The notes beneath the pieces are model-generated. The model made no database searches, was not told the DNA's origin, and saw only the letters and a list, made by a program, of their open reading frames with translations. Of a DNA stretch of 64,000 bases, positions 17,132 through 27,309 are shown one piece after another. Source of the DNA: Neomicrococcus aestuarii (GTDB taxonomy: Bacteria > Actinomycetota > Actinomycetes > Actinomycetales > Micrococcaceae); assembly GCF_014201135.1 (NCBI RefSeq), contig NZ_JACHDR010000001.1, forward strand, positions 2,542,001 through 2,606,000. The letters run 5' to 3'. Each line of letters opens with the position of its first letter. The stretch's first letter is position 1. The translations under genes were made by a program, and so were the position numbers.

Positions 17132-20100
17132 GTGAGTTTTGGAACAGATTTCCCAGCCCCCGGAGGCCCTGGCGGCCCCGGCGGTCCGGAGAGAACATCG
17201 AGTCCGGTAGGAGGGGCAACGCCTGGTAAGCCGTCGCCCTTACTGATCACCATTATTGTGGTGGCCATTTTGGTGGCGGGGTTCGTGTTCTTCGCGAACT
17301 TCTATTCAGACATCCTCTGGTACACCCAGCTGGGCTTTGAAGAAGTGCTGTGGACGGAGATCATCACACGAGCGCTGATCTTCTTGGTCGGCTTTGTGCT
17401 CATGGCCGTCCCAGTCTGGTTCAGCCTTCGTTCGGCTTACAAGCACCGACCGGTCTACGCGCCGGACACCACCACGGACAGCCTGTACCGCTACCAGCGA
17501 CAGCTGGAACCCGTGCGCCGTCTCATGATGGTGGGTATCCCCATTGCACTCGGAGTCTTCTCCGCTACCGCGCTTTCTTCGCAGTGGAAAGAAGTGCTGC
17601 TCTTCCTGAACCAGGTGGAGTTCGGTAAGACTGACCCGGAATTCGGGCTTGACCTCAGCTTCTACATCAACACGTTGCCTGTCATCTCTCTCTTGGTGGG
17701 CTACCTGATTTCCGTAGTGCTGATCGCCGGAATCGCGGGCATTCTGACCCACTACCTCTATGGTGGAATTCGTATCGAGGAACGCGGCGGCATCAAATTC
17801 TCCCGCGCCGTGCAAGTACACGTGGGAATCGCCGCGGCGCTGTTCTTGATCCTTCAAGGTGTCACCTTCTTCCTGGACCGTTACGCGACGCTGACGAACC
17901 AGTCAGGCCGCGTGGCTGGTGCCCTCTACACGGATGTCAACGCTGTCATCCCCACCAAGACCATCTTGGCGATTGCCGCGATCATTGTTGCGCTTCTGTT
18001 CATTGTGGGCGCCGTCCTGGGCCGCTGGAAGTTGCCGTTGATCGGTGCAGCGATGATGGTCGTCACGGCAATCGTTGCCGGCGGTCTCTACCCGTACGTG
18101 GTGCAGGAATACAACGTGCAGCCCTCCGAGAAGACTCTTGAAAAGGAGTACATCGAGCGGAACATCAACATGACGCGCGACGCCTACGGGCTCACCGACG
18201 TCCAGATGCAGCCGTACCGCGCTGAAGTTGATACCAAGCAAAACGCTCTCGCGAAAGACTCTGCGACCACCACGAACATCCGTTTGCTAGACCCCAACCT
18301 GGTCTCTGACGCGTTCTCCCAATTGCAGCAGTTCCGCCCGTACTACAGCTTCGCCAGCACGCTGAACGTTGACCGCTACGAGGTTGACGGAAGCATGCAG
18401 GACACGGTGATCGCGGTGCGCGAAGTCAGCGTTGACCCGAACGACTCCTGGGTCAACCAGCACATCACCTACACCCACGGCTACGGCGTGGTGGCAGCGT
18501 ACGGTGCGAAGGTTGCTAACGGTGGCCGCCCGTCCTTCATGCTCGAGGGCATTCCATCCACGGGTGTTCTGGGCGATGACTCAACCTACGAACCTCGCAT
18601 CTACTTCGGTGAATCCTCACCTAGCTACTCAGTAGTGGGTGGACCAACCGAGAACTGGGACCCACGCGAACTGGACCGCCCACAGGATCAGTCCGACGGT
18701 GCCGGCGATGCGAAAACCACCTTCCAAGGCGACGGCGGACCAAGCGTCGGTAACTTCTTCAACCGCTTGGTGTACTCCATCAAGTTCGGTTCCACGGACC
18801 TCTTGCTTTCGGGCGATGTGAACTCGGAATCGCAGATCTTGTACGACCGCACACCTCGCGAGCGCGTTGAAAAGGTTGCCCCGTACTTGACCGTGGATTC
18901 CAACGCTTACCCGGCCATCATTGACGGCCGCGTCAAGTGGATCGTTGACGCCTACACCACCAGCAATGAGTACCCGTACTCACAGTCGCAGCGTCTCGAT
19001 TCGGCGGTCACGGACTCACTGACTGGTCAGCAGACCACCGCGGCTTTGAGCGGTCAGGTCAACTACTTGCGTAACTCCGTCAAGGCAACGGTTGATGCCT
19101 ACGACGGTTCTGTGGAGCTCTACGCTTGGGAGCCGGACGAGCCGATTCTTCAGGCATGGCAGAAGGTCTTCCCGACCTCCATCAAGCCGTTCTCTGAGAT
19201 GAGTGCAGAGCTGATGGCTCACGTGCGTTACCCCGAGGATCAGTTCAAGGTTCAGCGCGAGCTCCTGAGCCTGTACCATGTGACCAACCCCGAGGACTTC
19301 TACGAGTCCAACGATGCATGGTCCGTCCCGAATGATCCCACGGTGACCGAAGCTAGCGTCAAGCAGCCTCCGTACTACTTGTCCTTGCGCATGCCGGATC
19401 AGGAAGAGGAAACTTTCTCCCTGACGTCCACCTTCATCCCAGCCTCTGCAGCCAGCGGCGCACAGCGCAACGTGCTGTACGGATTCTTGTCCGCTGAAGC
19501 TGACGCGGGAACAGGGGAGGCAGGCGTCAAGTCCGAAGGCTATGGAACCTTGAGGTTGCTGGAACTTCCGCGTTCCACTTCAGTCCCTGGTCCCGGTCAG
19601 GCGCAGCAGAACTTTGACTCCAACACCACGGTGTCTCGAGAGCTGAACCTGCTCCGTACGGGTGCATCGACCGTTCTGAACGGTAACTTGCTTTCGCTCC
19701 CTGTGGGTGGCGGCATCTTGTACGTCCAGCCGGTCTACGTGCAATCCACGGGCCAGACGTCCTACCCGACCCTTCGTAAGGTCCTAGTGTCCTTCGGTGA
19801 CCGAGTTGGCTTCGCCGACACGTTGTCTGAAGCTTTGGACGACTTGTTCGAAGGTTCCTCCGGCGCTGTGGTGACGGAGGAGGATGGCACTTCTTCCGGT
19901 GGCGATGGTGGTACGACGCCGCCTGCTGAAGTAGATGCCCAAACTCGCCTCAAGCAGGCGCTTGCGGATGCAGACGCTGCCATCAAGGCCGGTCAGGAAG
20001 CGCTCGCTGAAGGCGACTTCGCGAAGTACGGCGAAGAGCAGACGAAGCTGCAGTCTGCTTTGTCTCGCGCCATTGCTGCCGATGAAGAGATCACCGGTGA

Positions 20101-20203
20101 AGCCGCCACCGAATCTGGTGCTGCAGAGTCCTCAGACGCTGCCTCCACCGAATCGGCTCCGGCAAGTGAGAGTGCAGCCGCGGAAAGCTCTAGCCAACCG
20201 TAG
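17132..20203 (+). CDS. UPF0182 family seven-helix membrane protein
   Basis: 1023 residues, homologous to Rv3193c. After a Gly/Pro-rich start there are seven predicted transmembrane helices in the first ~340 residues (for example [19 protein letters not shown]), then a ~600-residue soluble domain expected outside the cell, and a Glu/Ser/Ala-rich tail. The molecular function of UPF0182 is not established. GTG 17132 follows TTGAGG with suitable spacing. The 220-bp upstream gap holds a near copy of the dispersed motif at 16967-16977 (TACGACGACGA, minus strand). A strong terminator follows. Confidence 0.92.
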   Translation: MSFGTDFPAPGGPGGPGGPERTSSPVGGATPGKPSPLLITIIVVAILVAGFVFFANFYSDILWYTQLGFEEVLWTEIITRALIFLVGFVLMAVPVWFSLRSAYKHRPVYAPDTTTDSLYRYQRQLEPVRRLMMVGIPIALGVFSATALSSQWKEVLLFLNQVEFGKTDPEFGLDLSFYINTLPVISLLVGYLISVVLIAGIAGILTHYLYGGIRIEERGGIKFSRAVQVHVGIAAALFLILQGVTFFLDRYATLTNQSGRVAGALYTDVNAVIPTKTILAIAAIIVALLFIVGAVLGRWKLPLIGAAMMVVTAIVAGGLYPYVVQEYNVQPSEKTLEKEYIERNINMTRDAYGLTDVQMQPYRAEVDTKQNALAKDSATTTNIRLLDPNLVSDAFSQLQQFRPYYSFASTLNVDRYEVDGSMQDTVIAVREVSVDPNDSWVNQHITYTHGYGVVAAYGAKVANGGRPSFMLEGIPSTGVLGDDSTYEPRIYFGESSPSYSVVGGPTENWDPRELDRPQDQSDGAGDAKTTFQGDGGPSVGNFFNRLVYSIKFGSTDLLLSGDVNSESQILYDRTPRERVEKVAPYLTVDSNAYPAIIDGRVKWIVDAYTTSNEYPYSQSQRLDSAVTDSLTGQQTTAALSGQVNYLRNSVKATVDAYDGSVELYAWEPDEPILQAWQKVFPTSIKPFSEMSAELMAHVRYPEDQFKVQRELLSLYHVTNPEDFYESNDAWSVPNDPTVTEASVKQPPYYLSLRMPDQEEETFSLTSTFIPASAASGAQRNVLYGFLSAEADAGTGEAGVKSEGYGTLRLLELPRSTSVPGPGQAQQNFDSNTTVSRELNLLRTGASTVLNGNLLSLPVGGGILYVQPVYVQSTGQTSYPTLRKVLVSFGDRVGFADTLSEALDDLFEGSSGAVVTEEDGTSSGGDGGTTPPAEVDAQTRLKQALADADAAIKAGQEALAEGDFAKYGEEQTKLQSALSRAIAADEEITGEAATESGAAESSDAASTESAPASESAAAESSSQP

Positions 20204-20223
20204 GTAGCACGACGTATCTGAGG

Positions 20224-20257
20224 GAAGGCCACCGGACACATTAGTCCGGTGGCCTTC
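20224..20257 (+). terminator. Rho-independent terminator after UPF0182 gene
   Basis: A perfect 14-bp stem (GAAGGCCACCGGAC and complement) with a 6-nt loop, followed by TCCGTTT, 20 nt after the stop codon. Confidence 0.85.
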
Positions 20258-20318
20258 TCCGTTTAAAGGGGCTACTCAGAGGCTATTTGTGATGTGCACC
20301 GCAAAAGGCCCTCCCGAT

Positions 20319-20347
20319 TTGAAACGACTCTTCGATACCGGTATAGT
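20319..20347 (+). promoter_or_regulatory. Promoter of initiator tRNA gene
   Basis: -35 TTGAAA (20319-20324) and -10 TATAGT (20342-20347) are separated by exactly 17 nt and end 12 nt before the tRNA, close to the sigma-70 consensus. Confidence 0.75.
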
Positions 20348-20359
20348 TAAACAAGTCGC

Positions 20360-20433
20360 CGCGGGGTGGAGCAGTTCGGTAGCTCGCCGGGCTCATAACC
20401 CGGAGGTCATAGGTTCAAATCCTATCCCCGCAA
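20360..20433 (+). tRNA. Initiator tRNA-fMet (anticodon CAT)
   Basis: 74 nt fold into a cloverleaf. The acceptor arm 5' CGCGGGG against CCCCGCA leaves a C1-A72 mismatch, and the anticodon stem has three G-C pairs around CTCATAA; both are hallmarks of the formyl-Met initiator. The T-arm GGTTCAAATCC is canonical. CCA is not encoded. It has its own promoter and terminator. Confidence 0.97.
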
Positions 20434-20438
20434 CGAAA

Positions 20439-20483
20439 AAGAACGGTTTGGATGTTTATTCATCCAGACCGTTCTTCTTTTTT
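20439..20483 (+). terminator. Rho-independent terminator of tRNA-fMet
   Basis: A stem of about 16 bp with one mismatch (AAGAACGG...CCGTTCTT outer part), loop TTTATT at 20455-20460, followed by CTTTTTT. Confidence 0.9.
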
Positions 20484-20512
20484 GTCTCCAAAGTGGCTAG
20501 CGGGCAGAAGAA

Positions 20513-20548
20513 AAGCGGCGAGCCCAGAAAACTCTGAACCCGCCGCTT
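20513..20548 (-). terminator. Terminator of the TPM-pspA operon
   Basis: AAGCGGCG (20513-20520) pairs with CGCCGCTT (20541-20548); on the minus strand the stem is followed by TTCTTCT. It lies about 40 nt past the pspA stop. Confidence 0.7.
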
Positions 20549-20589
20549 GACCTAGCTAATTTCCGTCAACGGCCGGAATCCCTTGAGGT

Positions 20590-21399
20590 TTACTCGTAGG
20601 TGTTCTGCTTGGTTGGTGCTTCAGCGTTGAGGCTGTAGTCAACAGGGGAGTCGTCAGAATCCGCCTCGATGGCTGCAGGAGCAGGCTTGCCACCGGACTT
20701 CAGCGCGGCCAAGCGTGCTTCGATCTCGGTCTGCTCGCCCAAGTCCTCGAGGGAGTTGAACTGAGCGTCCAAGCTGGATGCTGCAAGTTCCTGAGCGCCG
20801 AGGACGCGAGCCTCTTCGCGACGGATCTTCTCCTCGAAACGGCTGACTTCGCTGCTTGGGTCCAAGATGTCGATGCTTTTGATGGCGTCGTGAACCTTGG
20901 TCTGCGCATCGGCAGACTTCTGGCGAGCCACCAGTTCGTCGCGCTTGGAAACGAGTTCCTGGCGCTTGCCCTTCATGGCGTTCAAGCCAGACTTGAGCTT
21001 CTCAACAATCTCTTCCTGAGACTGAATGGTGGGCTCGGCAGCCTTAGCTTCGCGCTCGGACTGCATCTGGCGCTGAAGAGCCACCTTCGCGAGGTTGTCG
21101 AACTTGTCGGCGTTAGCTGCATCGCCGGCGGTGCGGTACTCGTCTGCCTTTTTGGACGCGGCGAGTGCCTTGTTGCCCCACTCCTTGGCCGACTCAACGT
21201 CTTCTTTGTAGTCAGCCTGGGTCATGCGCAGGTTACCGATGGTCTGAGCAACTGCAGTCTCAGCTTCGGCAATGTTGTTCGTGTAATCGCGAACCATCTG
21301 ATCCAGCATCTTCTGTGGATCCTCAGCCTGATCAAGAATGGCGTTGATGTTGGCTCGTGCTAGCTGGGTGATACGTCCAAAAATTGACTGCTTAACCAC
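20590..21399 (-). CDS. pspA: PspA/IM30 family envelope-stress protein
   Basis: 269 residues. It starts VKQSIFGRITQLARANINAILDQAEDP, the amphipathic membrane-binding helix of PspA/Vipp1, followed by long coiled-coil helices to about residue 215 and an acidic variable tail ending in DYSLNAEAPTKQ. PspA proteins assemble on the inner face of the membrane and protect it under stress. There are no transmembrane helices. GTG 21399 has AAAGGTG 6 nt upstream. It is 84 nt downstream of the TPM-domain gene on the same strand, probably one operon. Confidence 0.93.
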   Translation of the reverse strand: MVKQSIFGRITQLARANINAILDQAEDPQKMLDQMVRDYTNNIAEAETAVAQTIGNLRMTQADYKEDVESAKEWGNKALAASKKADEYRTAGDAANADKFDNLAKVALQRQMQSEREAKAAEPTIQSQEEIVEKLKSGLNAMKGKRQELVSKRDELVARQKSADAQTKVHDAIKSIDILDPSSEVSRFEEKIRREEARVLGAQELAASSLDAQFNSLEDLGEQTEIEARLAALKSGGKPAPAAIEADSDDSPVDYSLNAEAPTKQNTYE

Positions 21400-21483
21400 G
21401 GTGTCACCTTTCAGTGGGGTTTCCTTGGATGAATGCTGGCCGAGGCCGCGGAGCGGTTGGGCCGTCTTGGGGGTCTGGCCCGG

Positions 21484-21600
21484 CTAGAAGCTTCCGCCTC
21501 CACCATCGCCGCCGAATCCTCCGCCTCCGCCGAAACCGCCGAAGCCCCCGCCTCCGCCGAAGCCGCCAAAGCCGCCACCGCCGAAGGAGTCGCCACCGGA
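21484..21600 (-). repeat. Gly/Phe-rich coding repeat, TPM-protein tail
   Basis: Imperfect repeats of GGN codons with Phe encode GGGGFGGFGG-type sequence in the last ~40 residues. Not an array of spacers. Confidence 0.75.
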
Positions 21601-23583
21601 GGAGTGTCCTCCACCGGTACCGCCACGGAGAATTGAATCAATCAAGATGCCGCCAAGGATGGCGCCACCCAAACCGTTAGAACCAAAAGGTCCGCCGCCG
21701 CCGCGTCGTCCGCCGAAGCCGCCGCCACCATAGCCGCCGTCGTCAAAGTGGTTGACGTCGTTTTCAGCATCACGGGCAGCCTGCTCGGCAAGATAGCTAG
21801 CCTGCTGCGCGTAGGTGAGAGCCTGCACTGGGTCAGAGCCGGCTAGACGCATAGCTTCTTCGAGGTTGCGCTTCGCCTCGGCGATACGCGTACGAGCCGT
21901 GGAACCCACCGCGCCGCGGCGAGCCTGGATAAAGTCCTCGGTACCGGCGATCTTGGCTTGCGCCTGACGGATGGCCGTCTGTACCTGCGACGACGCGCGA
22001 GCGGCTTGTTCACGTTGATCACGGATGGAGGTCAGCGGCCCGTCGAGCTCGGCGTGCGCGCGCTCAATGGTGTCCAAAATGGCGTTCGGATCCGTCTTAC
22101 CGCTGGCGAACTGCTGCTTGACCCGCGCCAACGCTTGTTCAACGCGGGTCACGGGGCCAGCAAGCTCAGGGTTCTGGCCACTCGAAACAAGAGCCTTCGC
22201 CTGAGCCAAGTCTTGGGCGGTTGAGGAGATGGCAACTTCCACATCCTGCTGCGCCTTGTCCAGATCGGCGCCAGTGCGCTCGATGGCGTCCAAGAGAACG
22301 CCAGCCTGGTGTAGGCCTTCTTCGCCCGCTCGGACAGCAAGCGCGGCTTCGCTCTTGCTTCCTTCTGAAATCTTGCGCTCCGCGGTCTCAGCAGCGTTAT
22401 CCACGAAGTCCAAGCGTTCCTTGGCCTGGGCTACGTTGTCCTGAACCTGCTGAAGGGCAGTAGGAGCGTACTTCTGTGCCAGCGCGGAGAGCGAGGATTC
22501 TGCGGTCGCGAGTCGTTGGCGGTACGACGGCGCCTCGGCCTTCAGTACCGAGATGGCTTCCGGAGCTTTGTCCTCCAACTGGCGCAGAGCCTGGAAGTCC
22601 GCACGGTGTTCTTCAAGGGACTCGTTGACAGCTTCGCAACGGCGGATGATGTCGCCAAGCCACGTGCGCTGCTGCTCTTCCGTGTCAGGAATGTGGTCAT
22701 CGAGCTGCTGCTGGAGCTTGAAGGACTCGTTCATGTGCTCCTTGGCACTGGCGATGTCCTCAGCGAAAACCTTTACGGCATCCTTGCCGTAGGAGGCTTC
22801 AGCAAATCCGAGCTCTTGTTCGCTGGAACGGATGGCATCATCGGCGGCAATCAGAAGGCTGCCAGCCTTGGTGCGCAACTCTTCAACAGAGAACGTGGAG
22901 AGCGGATCAACAGGCTTGCCGTCTTGGCCGGGCAGAGGTCCTTGCTGAGTTTGAGCGTTTGGCACCTTCTTGCGGCGTGCGTACATGACGGCGGCAATGA
23001 CACCGACACCTCCCGCGCCAATAATCCACGGCACGGCGGAGCTACCGCCAGAAGAGGAACCGGAAGAGGAAGAAGTTCCGCCGCTCGAGGTGGTGGAACC
23101 GCTCTGATCTGCCTCGATGTAGCCTTCGGTAGCGGCCACTGCGGCATCTACCCAGTTCAAGTCGCTGAGTTCAGGCGTAACGAAGTCTCGGTAGACGGCC
23201 TGATCAACGGAAGCGAACTTCGACGAAGAATTAGACACCAATCGTGCAACACGAGAATCAACGGCAACCGCGAAAACCGTATCCGAGGTTCCCATGCTCT
23301 TGTTGCTGGCGACCTCTGCTACCCAGGTCTTCGCATCCGTCGGGGACGTGAACTTATCCACGAAGATGACGAAGAGGTTCTGGCCAGTCTCATCCTGCAT
23401 CTTCTCGATTGCAGCATTGACCTCAGACTCTTCGGCAGAGCTCAAGACGTTTGCGGAGTCCACCAAAAACTCGCCCGGTGGGATGGTAACGGGGGACTCG
23501 GCAAAAGCTGCAGGCGCTGTCAAGGCACCGGCAATGAGCAGGACGCTAGCAACCCCCGCGGCGCGGGAGACCTTCGAAAGCAT
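21484..23583 (-). CDS. TPM-domain (YgcG/DUF477) secreted-anchored protein
   Basis: 699 residues. Signal peptide (about residues 1-28, ending PAAFA), TPM domain (about 35-165, beginning VDSANVLSSAEESEVNAAI), Ser/Gly linker, transmembrane helix (VPWIIGAGGVGVIAAVMYA, about 183-201), long coiled-coil region, and a Gly/Phe-rich tail of GGGGFGG repeats. The TPM domain is therefore outside and the coiled coil and tail inside. TPM proteins are linked to photosystem repair in plants; the bacterial role is unknown. The pairing with pspA suggests membrane maintenance. ATG 23583 has GAAGGG upstream; an earlier in-frame start at 23625 is less likely. Confidence 0.85.
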   Translation of the reverse strand: MLSKVSRAAGVASVLLIAGALTAPAAFAESPVTIPPGEFLVDSANVLSSAEESEVNAAIEKMQDETGQNLFVIFVDKFTSPTDAKTWVAEVASNKSMGTSDTVFAVAVDSRVARLVSNSSSKFASVDQAVYRDFVTPELSDLNWVDAAVAATEGYIEADQSGSTTSSGGTSSSSGSSSGGSSAVPWIIGAGGVGVIAAVMYARRKKVPNAQTQQGPLPGQDGKPVDPLSTFSVEELRTKAGSLLIAADDAIRSSEQELGFAEASYGKDAVKVFAEDIASAKEHMNESFKLQQQLDDHIPDTEEQQRTWLGDIIRRCEAVNESLEEHRADFQALRQLEDKAPEAISVLKAEAPSYRQRLATAESSLSALAQKYAPTALQQVQDNVAQAKERLDFVDNAAETAERKISEGSKSEAALAVRAGEEGLHQAGVLLDAIERTGADLDKAQQDVEVAISSTAQDLAQAKALVSSGQNPELAGPVTRVEQALARVKQQFASGKTDPNAILDTIERAHAELDGPLTSIRDQREQAARASSQVQTAIRQAQAKIAGTEDFIQARRGAVGSTARTRIAEAKRNLEEAMRLAGSDPVQALTYAQQASYLAEQAARDAENDVNHFDDGGYGGGGFGGRRGGGGPFGSNGLGGAILGGILIDSILRGGTGGGHSSGGDSFGGGGFGGFGGGGGFGGFGGGGGFGGDGGGGSF

Positions 23584-23824
23584 GTGGAACCCTTCGTTGT
23601 GCGGTAGTTCCGACTGCGTTGACAAATCTCAACGAGCAAGTCTTATTAGAGTCTATGTTTTGAAAAACTCCTGAGTCCACCGCAACACATGCGCCTAGAG
23701 CGAACTACAGAGCACCCCCATGTAACACTCAGAAAACACTCAGGAGTCACATGAGAACGGCACAGTGAGCAATGGCAAAGTTGCTTGCAGATGTTCACAG
23801 AAAACTTTTTGAAAGGTCCGAGCC

Positions 23825-25381
23825 ATGAATGACTCAACTCCTCGTAACGCAAGCGGTTCCAGCATCCCAGAGGTGCCAAACCGTGCGCCAGGTCAGAGCC
23901 ATCAGGCTGGTTTGCAAGACGACGCTCAGCACACCGAGGCTATTCCTACAGCCCACGAGTCTGAGCAGGGAGATCCGCGGACCTCACCTATTCCCGTGCA
24001 GCCTCGTTACGGTCAGTACGGAGTGCCTCAGGCCCCACAGAATTCTCAGTCACCGTATTCCCAGGCATACAGCACTGAGAACGGTGACCAGTCGGCGGAA
24101 GCGCTTCTGGTCAGCGACGCTGCCGCGGAGAACAACCGTTCTGCAAAGCGTTTTACGGCAAAGTCGCTCGTTGGCGGCATGGTTCTAGCAGGGTTGCTCG
24201 GTGGCGTGGTGGGCGGCGGCGCGGTCGTAGGAGTCAACGCACTGACCGGTAATTCCTTGCTGACCTCTTCTTCGTCGCAAGTGTCCTCGGGGACCGCAGA
24301 TAGCGCCGTCGTCATCAATAATCCTGAGAACGTCACCGCAGTGACCGCGGCAGCCGCTAAGGCGAGCCCGAGCGTTGTCACCATTGAGGTTTCGAGCGGT
24401 TCTACTTCGGGCTCAGGCTCAGGCGTCATTTTGGATAAAGAAGGACACATTCTCACCAATACGCACGTGGTCACGCTCGGCGGTGAGGTGTCCGATCCGC
24501 AAGTAACGGTTCAGTTGTCCGACGGTCAGGTGTACTCAGCGACGGTAGTGGGCACGGATCCGCTCTCTGATCTTGCCGTGATCAAGATCGATGCCGAAAA
24601 CCTGACGCCAGTTGAAATTGGTGACTCGTCCGAGCTCAACGTCGGTGACACGGCGATCGCCATTGGTGCGCCGCTGGGATTGAGCGGAACCGTCACCGAC
24701 GGCATCGTGTCCACCCTGAACCGCACCATCTCGGTCCAGTCCTCGGCAGTGCCGGAAGAGTCCGCTGATACGTCCACTCAAGAGGACGGCAGCGACCAGT
24801 TCAACTTCAACATCCCGGGCGTCCCACAGCAGAGCACTAGCTCGCAGGGTTCCATCTACTTGAACGTGATCCAGACGGATGCGGCGATCAACCAGGGTAA
24901 CTCCGGCGGCGCGCTGGTGGATGTCAACGGAAAGCTGATTGGCATCAACGTGGCTATTGCTTCTTCGAGCTCCAGCTCCGCCTCCACGGGTGACACCGGC
25001 AACATCGGCGTTGGATTCTCGATCCCGGTGGATTACGCGCAGCGTGTGGCCCAGGAAATCATCGATAACGGCGAAGCAACGCACGCGCTCCTGGGCGTGA
25101 CCGTTCAAGCGAAGGCCTCGGTCGTAAACGAAAGCAACACTTCGTTCAGCGTCGGCGCCGAAGTTGCCGAGGTCTCGAGCGGCTCTGCTGCTGAGAAGGC
25201 CGGCCTGCAGTCGGGCGATGTCATTGTGGGAATCGGTGAGCGCGTGGTCAGCGATTCCGAGTCCTTGACCGCTGCGGTGCGCGAGTTCGCCAAGGGTGAC
25301 ACCGCGAAGGTCACCTTCGAACGTAACGGCCAAGAGCAGACGGTAGACGTCACGTTTGAGCAAGTGACCGAAGCCAACTAA
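23825..25381 (+). CDS. HtrA/DegP-type trypsin-like serine protease with PDZ
   Basis: 518 residues. A ~115-residue polar cytoplasmic part, one transmembrane helix (LVGGMVLAGLLGGVVGGGAV), then an extracytoplasmic trypsin-like domain with the triad in TNTHVVT (about H214), SDLAVIKID (about D249) and NQGNSGGAL (about S360), and a C-terminal PDZ domain (SAAEKAGLQSGDVIVGIGE). HtrA proteases degrade misfolded envelope proteins. A Ser/Thr/Gln-rich insert precedes the catalytic Ser. ATG 23825 has GAAAGG 9 nt upstream. It is divergent from the TPM-pspA operon, giving an envelope-stress cluster; the 241-bp gap presumably holds both promoters. Confidence 0.93.
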   Translation: MNDSTPRNASGSSIPEVPNRAPGQSHQAGLQDDAQHTEAIPTAHESEQGDPRTSPIPVQPRYGQYGVPQAPQNSQSPYSQAYSTENGDQSAEALLVSDAAAENNRSAKRFTAKSLVGGMVLAGLLGGVVGGGAVVGVNALTGNSLLTSSSSQVSSGTADSAVVINNPENVTAVTAAAAKASPSVVTIEVSSGSTSGSGSGVILDKEGHILTNTHVVTLGGEVSDPQVTVQLSDGQVYSATVVGTDPLSDLAVIKIDAENLTPVEIGDSSELNVGDTAIAIGAPLGLSGTVTDGIVSTLNRTISVQSSAVPEESADTSTQEDGSDQFNFNIPGVPQQSTSSQGSIYLNVIQTDAAINQGNSGGALVDVNGKLIGINVAIASSSSSSASTGDTGNIGVGFSIPVDYAQRVAQEIIDNGEATHALLGVTVQAKASVVNESNTSFSVGAEVAEVSSGSAAEKAGLQSGDVIVGIGERVVSDSESLTAAVREFAKGDTAKVTFERNGQEQTVDVTFEQVTEAN

Positions 25382-25415
25382 GCGAGCTCGGCTCACCCCA
25401 CAGCACAACCTTCTG

Positions 25416-25451
25416 AGGAACCCCGCATCGACTTTTCGGTGTGGGGTTCCT
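25416..25451 (+). terminator. Hairpin terminator after htrA-like gene
   Basis: AGGAACCCC (25416-25424) pairs with GGGGTTCCT (25443-25451), followed by TTC, 34 nt after the stop. Confidence 0.75.
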
Positions 25452-25542
25452 TTCACCCTGAGCTAGATCAGACGGTGGCCTGCGAAGCACCCACTAGCAT
25501 TGAAAGAAGGTTTATTTTCCCGCCCACTATCGAGAGGCCATC

Positions 25543-26343
25543 ATGGGTTCACCCAATCCCGTGCGTGTTCTTGCGCTCGTCAAGTACGTTCCCGATGCAC
25601 AGTTTGACCGGCACATCGATTCGGCCGAGCACCGCATGGTGCGCACCGAAAGCATTCTGTCGGAACTGGACGAATACGCGGTTGAAGCAGCGTTGCAGCT
25701 CAAAGAATCAAGCGCTGCAGGCAGCACGGTAGTGGCTCTTACCGTAGGCCCGGAGCAAGCCGTTAACGCGGTCAAGAAGGCTCTGCAGATGGGTGCCGAC
25801 GAAGGCATTCACGTGAGCGATCCTGCGATTGCTGGCTCGGACGCGTTGGCGACCTCCCGCGTGCTCGCGGCAGCGATTGAGAAGGCTGGCCCGTTCGACG
25901 TTGTCATCACCGGTTTGTCTTCCACGGACGCCGAGACCTCGTTGGTCCCCGCTCAATTGGCTGAGCGTCTGAGCGTGCCGTTGTTGTCCTTCGCGAACAG
26001 CGTGGAGCTCGAAGGTTCGACCCTTCGCATCACTCGCGATTCTGACGCAGTGTCCTACGTGCTTGAAGCAGACCTTCCCGCGGTGCTCTCGGTGACGGAC
26101 CAGGCGAACGAGCCCCGCTACCCGAACTTCAAGGGCATCATGGCCGCGAAGCGTAAAACCGTTGAGACGCTGACCCTCGCCGATCTCGGCGTGAGCGCCG
26201 ATGAGGTGGGCACGGCCGGTTCCCGCACTGTAGTGGTTGCTTCTGAGGAACGCCCAGCTCGCGTGGGCGGCAACGTCATTACGGACGACGGCGAAGCCGG
26301 CTTGCGCTTGGCTGAATTTATTCTTGCCCAGAAGGTTCTCTAA
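25543..26343 (+). CDS. etfB: Electron transfer flavoprotein beta subunit
   Basis: 266 residues of the FixA/EtfB family: VLALVKYVPDAQFDRHID start, conserved LDEYAVEAALQL, and GLSSTDAETSLVPAQLAE. The beta subunit binds AMP and, with EtfA, carries electrons from acyl-CoA and other dehydrogenases. GAGAGG precedes ATG 25543. It is followed 12 nt later by etfA. Confidence 0.94.
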   Translation: MGSPNPVRVLALVKYVPDAQFDRHIDSAEHRMVRTESILSELDEYAVEAALQLKESSAAGSTVVALTVGPEQAVNAVKKALQMGADEGIHVSDPAIAGSDALATSRVLAAAIEKAGPFDVVITGLSSTDAETSLVPAQLAERLSVPLLSFANSVELEGSTLRITRDSDAVSYVLEADLPAVLSVTDQANEPRYPNFKGIMAAKRKTVETLTLADLGVSADEVGTAGSRTVVVASEERPARVGGNVITDDGEAGLRLAEFILAQKVL

Positions 26344-26355
26344 GGGGTTTCACAC

Positions 26356-27309
26356 ATGGCATTTTCATTGGTTTATCTTGATTCGATTTCTTCCCCTCTC
26401 AGCGGCGCGTCCTTAGAGCTCATTGCGGCTGGCCGTCGTCTCGGAGACCCCGTGGTAGTTTCCGCTCAACCAGTCAGCGACGAATCGGTGGCTGAGCTAG
26501 GCGCCGCTGGCGTCTCCGGCGTCGTAGTTCCTGAAAACGCAGGCACTGAAGCGCACACCAACTTCCTCACTTTCGAAACCCAATTGCTTGCTATCGCTTT
26601 GAGCGAGACGGAAGCCAGCGGCGTCGTACTTCCTAACTCCCTCAACGGCAAGGAAATTGCGGCCCGGCTCGGCGTCAAGCTCAACGCCGGCGTCGTCACG
26701 GACGCCGTGGATATCGCTGAAGACGGCACCGTGACCAAGTCGGTACTGGCTGGCGCGTACACCACGCAGGCTCGAGTGACCGAAGGCCCGCTGATCGTGA
26801 CGCTCAAGGCAAACAGCGTGGAGTACACCGCTCCAGCTGCCGCTGAGGAACCTGACCTGCTGGAAATTCCTGTCGAGGATCCGGCTCCTGGCGCTCGTGT
26901 GGTGGAGGTTCGGGAGAAGGCCGTTAGCGGTCGTCCGGATCTGACAGCCGCACGCATCGTGGTCTCCGGTGGTCGCGGTGTGGATGGTGACTTCACTCCC
27001 GTGGAGGATCTTGCCGACGCACTGGGTGCAGCCGTGGGCGCGTCCCGTGCCGCCGTTGATGCGGGCTGGATCAACCATGATCTTCAAGTGGGTCAGACCG
27101 GTAAGACGGTTGCTCCGCAGCTTTATATCGCCGCCGGTATCTCCGGGGCCATCCAGCACAAGGCCGGCATGCAGACCTCGCGTGTGATCGTCGCCGTCAA
27201 TGATGATCCCGATTCGCCGATCTTTGAGATCGCTGACCTCGGCATCGTGGGCGATCTGAAGAATGTGTTGCCACAGGCTGCAGCGGAGCTTCGGAAGCGC
27301 AATGACTGA
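26356..27309 (+). CDS. etfA: Electron transfer flavoprotein alpha subunit
   Basis: 317 residues, FixB/EtfA family. The C-terminal FAD domain shows RIVVSGGRGVDGDF, LGAAVGASRAAVDAGW and a final region with GISGAIQHKAGMQ and IVAVNDDPDSPIFEIADLGIVGD, the usual FAD-binding signatures. AAGGGG lies 9 nt before ATG. It overlaps the PIG-L gene by 8 nt, so the three genes form one operon. Confidence 0.95.
   Translation: MAFSLVYLDSISSPLSGASLELIAAGRRLGDPVVVSAQPVSDESVAELGAAGVSGVVVPENAGTEAHTNFLTFETQLLAIALSETEASGVVLPNSLNGKEIAARLGVKLNAGVVTDAVDIAEDGTVTKSVLAGAYTTQARVTEGPLIVTLKANSVEYTAPAAAEEPDLLEIPVEDPAPGARVVEVREKAVSGRPDLTAARIVVSGGRGVDGDFTPVEDLADALGAAVGASRAAVDAGWINHDLQVGQTGKTVAPQLYIAAGISGAIQHKAGMQTSRVIVAVNDDPDSPIFEIADLGIVGDLKNVLPQAAAELRKRND

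Noticed and set aside
21484-21600. Repeat cluster resembling a short-repeat array
   Set aside because: The repeats are irregular GGN/Phe codons of a Gly-rich tail with no spacers, so not CRISPR.
22516-23607. 363-codon plus-strand frame opposite the TPM gene
   Set aside because: The minus strand has a clear signal peptide, TPM domain and membrane helix; the plus frame has no known motif.
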